Part shown: one piece after another, positions 63,101 through 64,000 of the stretch
Layout of the letters: each line of letters begins with the position of its first letter
How positions within the stretch are numbered: position 1 is the first letter of the stretch
NCBI GenBank assembly: GCA_951812725.1
Contig: OX638330.1
Location: forward strand, 4,877,405 to 4,941,404
Length of the DNA stretch: 64,000 nucleotides
Direction: 5' to 3'
Origin: an uncultured Caldilineaceae bacterium
GTDB taxonomy: Bacteria > Chloroflexota > Anaerolineae > Caldilineales > Caldilineaceae
Program-made: the position numbers and the translations under genes
Notes under the pieces: generated by a model
Told to the model about the DNA's origin: nothing
Seen by the model: only the letters and a program-made list of their open reading frames with translations
The model's database searches: none

Positions 63101-64000
63101 AGGTTCTGTGGCGCGGCCGGCGCGGCAACTGTCGGTGTTGCCGTGGCCGTATTCTCAGGTGTAGACGTATGCGTAACGGTTGGCGTAGACGTCGACGTTT
63201 CAGTTGGCGTTTCAGTTGGCGTTGGTGTATGCGGCTGTGTCGGAATATTGGCTCTGACGTAGTCGGACCGCTCGCTCAGGCCACCTGCGTTCCTCGCCTT
63301 AACCCGATAAACGTAGCGCGTTTCGGACGAAACCGTGTCGTCGACATACTGTGTAGCCGTGCTGCCGGTGTCGTCTGCGATGATCGTGAACTGCCCTACC
63401 GCATCCACTGCACGGTCGCGCCGCAGGATCTGGTAACCCGTAATGCTGCTGTCGCCGGGGTCGTTCCAGGTCAACGTTACCGAACTGTGCGTTGTCTCTG
63501 CCTGCAGGTTCTGGGGTTGCGCCGGCGCCGCAACTGTCGGTGTTGCCGTGGCCGTATTCTCAGGTGTAGACGTGTGCGTAACGGTTGGCGTCGAGGTAGC
63601 AGTCGTAGTAGGGGTCGCGGTGGACGTTGCAGTCGATGTTGCCGTGGGCGCAGACGCAACCACTGCCTCAACCTGTTCGCTCCACCCTCCGGGTCCGCCC
63701 TCGTCGTAGCGGGCGCGTAGCTTCACTTTGTAGCGCACTCCTTCGTCCAGGCCGGTGATCGTGTACGAAGGCTCCGTCGGGAAGGCATTGCCCGACTCGT
63801 CTGTCCAGGTCTTGAAGTTCTCGCCCACGCGCGCCCAGCTGATCCTGTAATCGCGGGGCGTATTTGCCGGCGCATCCCACGACACATCCAGCTCGCCCGG
63901 CTGGGTGCTTTCAATGCGCACCGTGCCGACCGCTTTCGTGTCATCCTGCGCAAGTGCCGGCTGGCGCCCGGTCAGCACAATAACTGCATATGCGAGCATC
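60157..64000 (-). CDS. Secreted FN3/LRR surface protein (5' end beyond the window)
   Basis: 1,280 residues visible. The first residues (LAYAVIVLTGRQPALAQ) look like the end of a signal peptide, so the true start is probably just outside. FN3 domain 1 (about 20-115) and two nearly identical FN3 domains (about 160-255 and 295-390; 405-bp spacing) are joined by Thr/Pro-rich linkers, then a Gln-rich tract (QQQQVQQQQSQQQQ) near 405-420. Two LRR modules follow, about 465-890 and 940-1280, each with the ERAALVALYNATGG header, plant-type LRRs of 24 residues (GSIPSELGNL) and a two-Cys cap (GCLPAGL ... LIYC; GCVPPTL ... LSDC). It is paralogous to the giant LRR protein and convergent with it. Confidence 0.88.
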   Translation of the reverse strand, partial: MLAYAVIVLTGRQPALAQDDTKAVGTVRIESTQPGELDVSWDAPANTPRDYRISWARVGENFKTWTDESGNAFPTEPSYTITGLDEGVRYKVKLRARYDEGGPGGWSEQVEAVVASAPTATSTATSTATPTTTATSTPTVTHTSTPENTATATPTVAAPAQPQNLQAETTHSSVTLTWNDPGDSSITGYQILRRDRAVDAVGQFTIIADDTGSTATQYVDDTVSSETRYVYRVKARNAGGLSERSDYVRANIPTQPHTPTPTETPTETSTSTPTVTHTSTPENTATATPTVAAPAAPQNLQAETTHSSVTLTWNDPSDSSITGYQILRRNPAVDAVGQFTIIADDTGSTATQYVDDTVSSETRYFYRVKARNAGGLSEQSNFARADVPTQPHTPTPTATATATLRVQQQQVQQQQSQQQQVPTATATPTATATVTPTVTHTSTPKFTATATATATVDASMVISATIAERAALVALYNATGGDNWIANGNWLSENPVGHWYGVDTDEDGFVVSLNLRGTDPDRGNNLHGPIPPEIGQLSRLVYLSFRGNRLNGSIPSELGQLSKLEELHLLRNDLSGSIPSTLGNLSSLESLYLDRNQLTGSIPSSLGDLTNLEQFFLNNNKLNGSIPSTLGNLTKLKRLYISRNELTGSIPSELGNLASLEALHLNSNKLSGAIPSQLGNLSNLKFLNLEANRLSGSIPSALGSLPNLQNLDLGINRLTGSIPSELGSLSSLQSLYLYYNILSGSIPSAISELPSLTHLVLTYNRLSGTIPSHLSGLSTLKHLFLDDNRFTGSIPSSLGDLSSLTWLALSNNQLTGSIPSSLGDLSSLGVLHLDNNQLSGEVPSTLEDLTNLSGLKLAGNALTGCLPAGLRDITIDDLAETGLIYCGDPTHTPTATPTATATPTSTATPTITPTLVPNATATPTPTVTATPVPGSVSSDRAALVALYNATGGISWTREYNWLSEQPLSSWYGVTTNDQGRVTKLILNGNNLTGTIPTELGQLASLEALSLGANSLSGSIPSQLGNLSSLKNINLGGNDLSGTIPTQLVNLSALQHLDFAHNDLTGAIPSQLGSLTNLKTLSLGQNKLSGTIPTQLGSLTNLEDLSLLNNDLTGGIPSQLTSLTKLKHLSLSGNELDGTIPTQLGSLTNLESLYLSNNDLTGSIPSQLGNLTKLTGLFLQANDLSGSIPSQLGSLSNLKHLFLSRNDLTGTIPSELGNLTDLTNLFLDSNELSGSIPSQLANLTNLTWLRLSGNQLTGCVPPTLHDATYNDMDSLGLSDCQ
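62735..62797 (-). repeat. Gln-rich trinucleotide-type repeat
   Basis: On the minus strand CAA/CAG codons encode three QQQQ blocks separated by V or S, in 15-bp units. It forms part of the linker between FN3 and LRR regions. Confidence 0.8.

Overview
The window is GC-rich and densely coded. Together the gene content suggests a member of the Chloroflexota (Anaerolineae/Caldilineae-like): several family-5 and family-1 ABC importers, exported proteins with Thr/Pro-rich linkers, membrane-anchored binding proteins, plant-type leucine-rich repeat (LRR) proteins, and Gfo/Idh/MocA, DapA-like and FAD-dependent oxidoreductase catabolic genes. This placement is an inference from protein style. No rRNA or other phylogenetic marker was analysed.

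Layout. (1) 1-7830, minus strand: a peptide/nickel-type (Dpp/Opp) ABC operon reading ATPase, BNR/Asp-box (sialidase-like) protein, family-5 binding protein, permease, then a second permease cut by the window edge. Two likely sigma-70 promoters lie at 7860-7888 and 6771-6799. (2) 8027-10264, plus: a TPR lipoprotein. (3) 10366-14051, minus: a DapA-like aldolase/lyase, about 780 bp of repeat-bearing intergenic DNA, an enolase-superfamily enzyme and a P-loop protein. (4) 14297-17722, plus: a secreted EEP-type nuclease, a phosphoribosyltransferase-like protein and endonuclease III. (5) 18017-21485, minus: an NfeD-type membrane protease and RecN. (6) 21800-25521, plus: TatA, SecG, a membrane-anchored family-5 binding protein, tRNA-Leu(CAG), a DivIC/FtsB-like protein, initiator tRNA-fMet and tRNA-Met(CAT), closed by a strong terminator. 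(7) 25672-37802: two carbohydrate-type ABC importers (one UgpB/A/E-like, one Lpl/Ytc-like) without their own ATPase, flanking a short plus-strand operon (atypical SDR, DapA-like protein, Gfo/Idh/MocA) and an FAD-dependent oxidoreductase. This looks like one uptake-plus-catabolism locus for a sugar or sugar-acid. (8) 38395-40824, minus: a single-chain histidine kinase, receiver and winged-helix protein. (9) 41396-64000: a surface-repeat locus with a 5,853-residue secreted LRR protein (33 header/cap modules), a decayed LRR tail fragment, a small secreted coiled-coil protein, and a second, convergent LRR/FN3 protein that runs off the right edge.

The most notable signals are the giant LRR gene, whose modules repeat in the same order at offsets that differ by whole multiples of 72 bp; a family-5 binding protein whose sequence motifs occur in circularly permuted order and which is tail-anchored through an acidic Ser/Asp/Glu stalk; a two-hairpin dispersed repeat with compensatory stem changes; and an LRR-tail pseudogene that kept its terminator.
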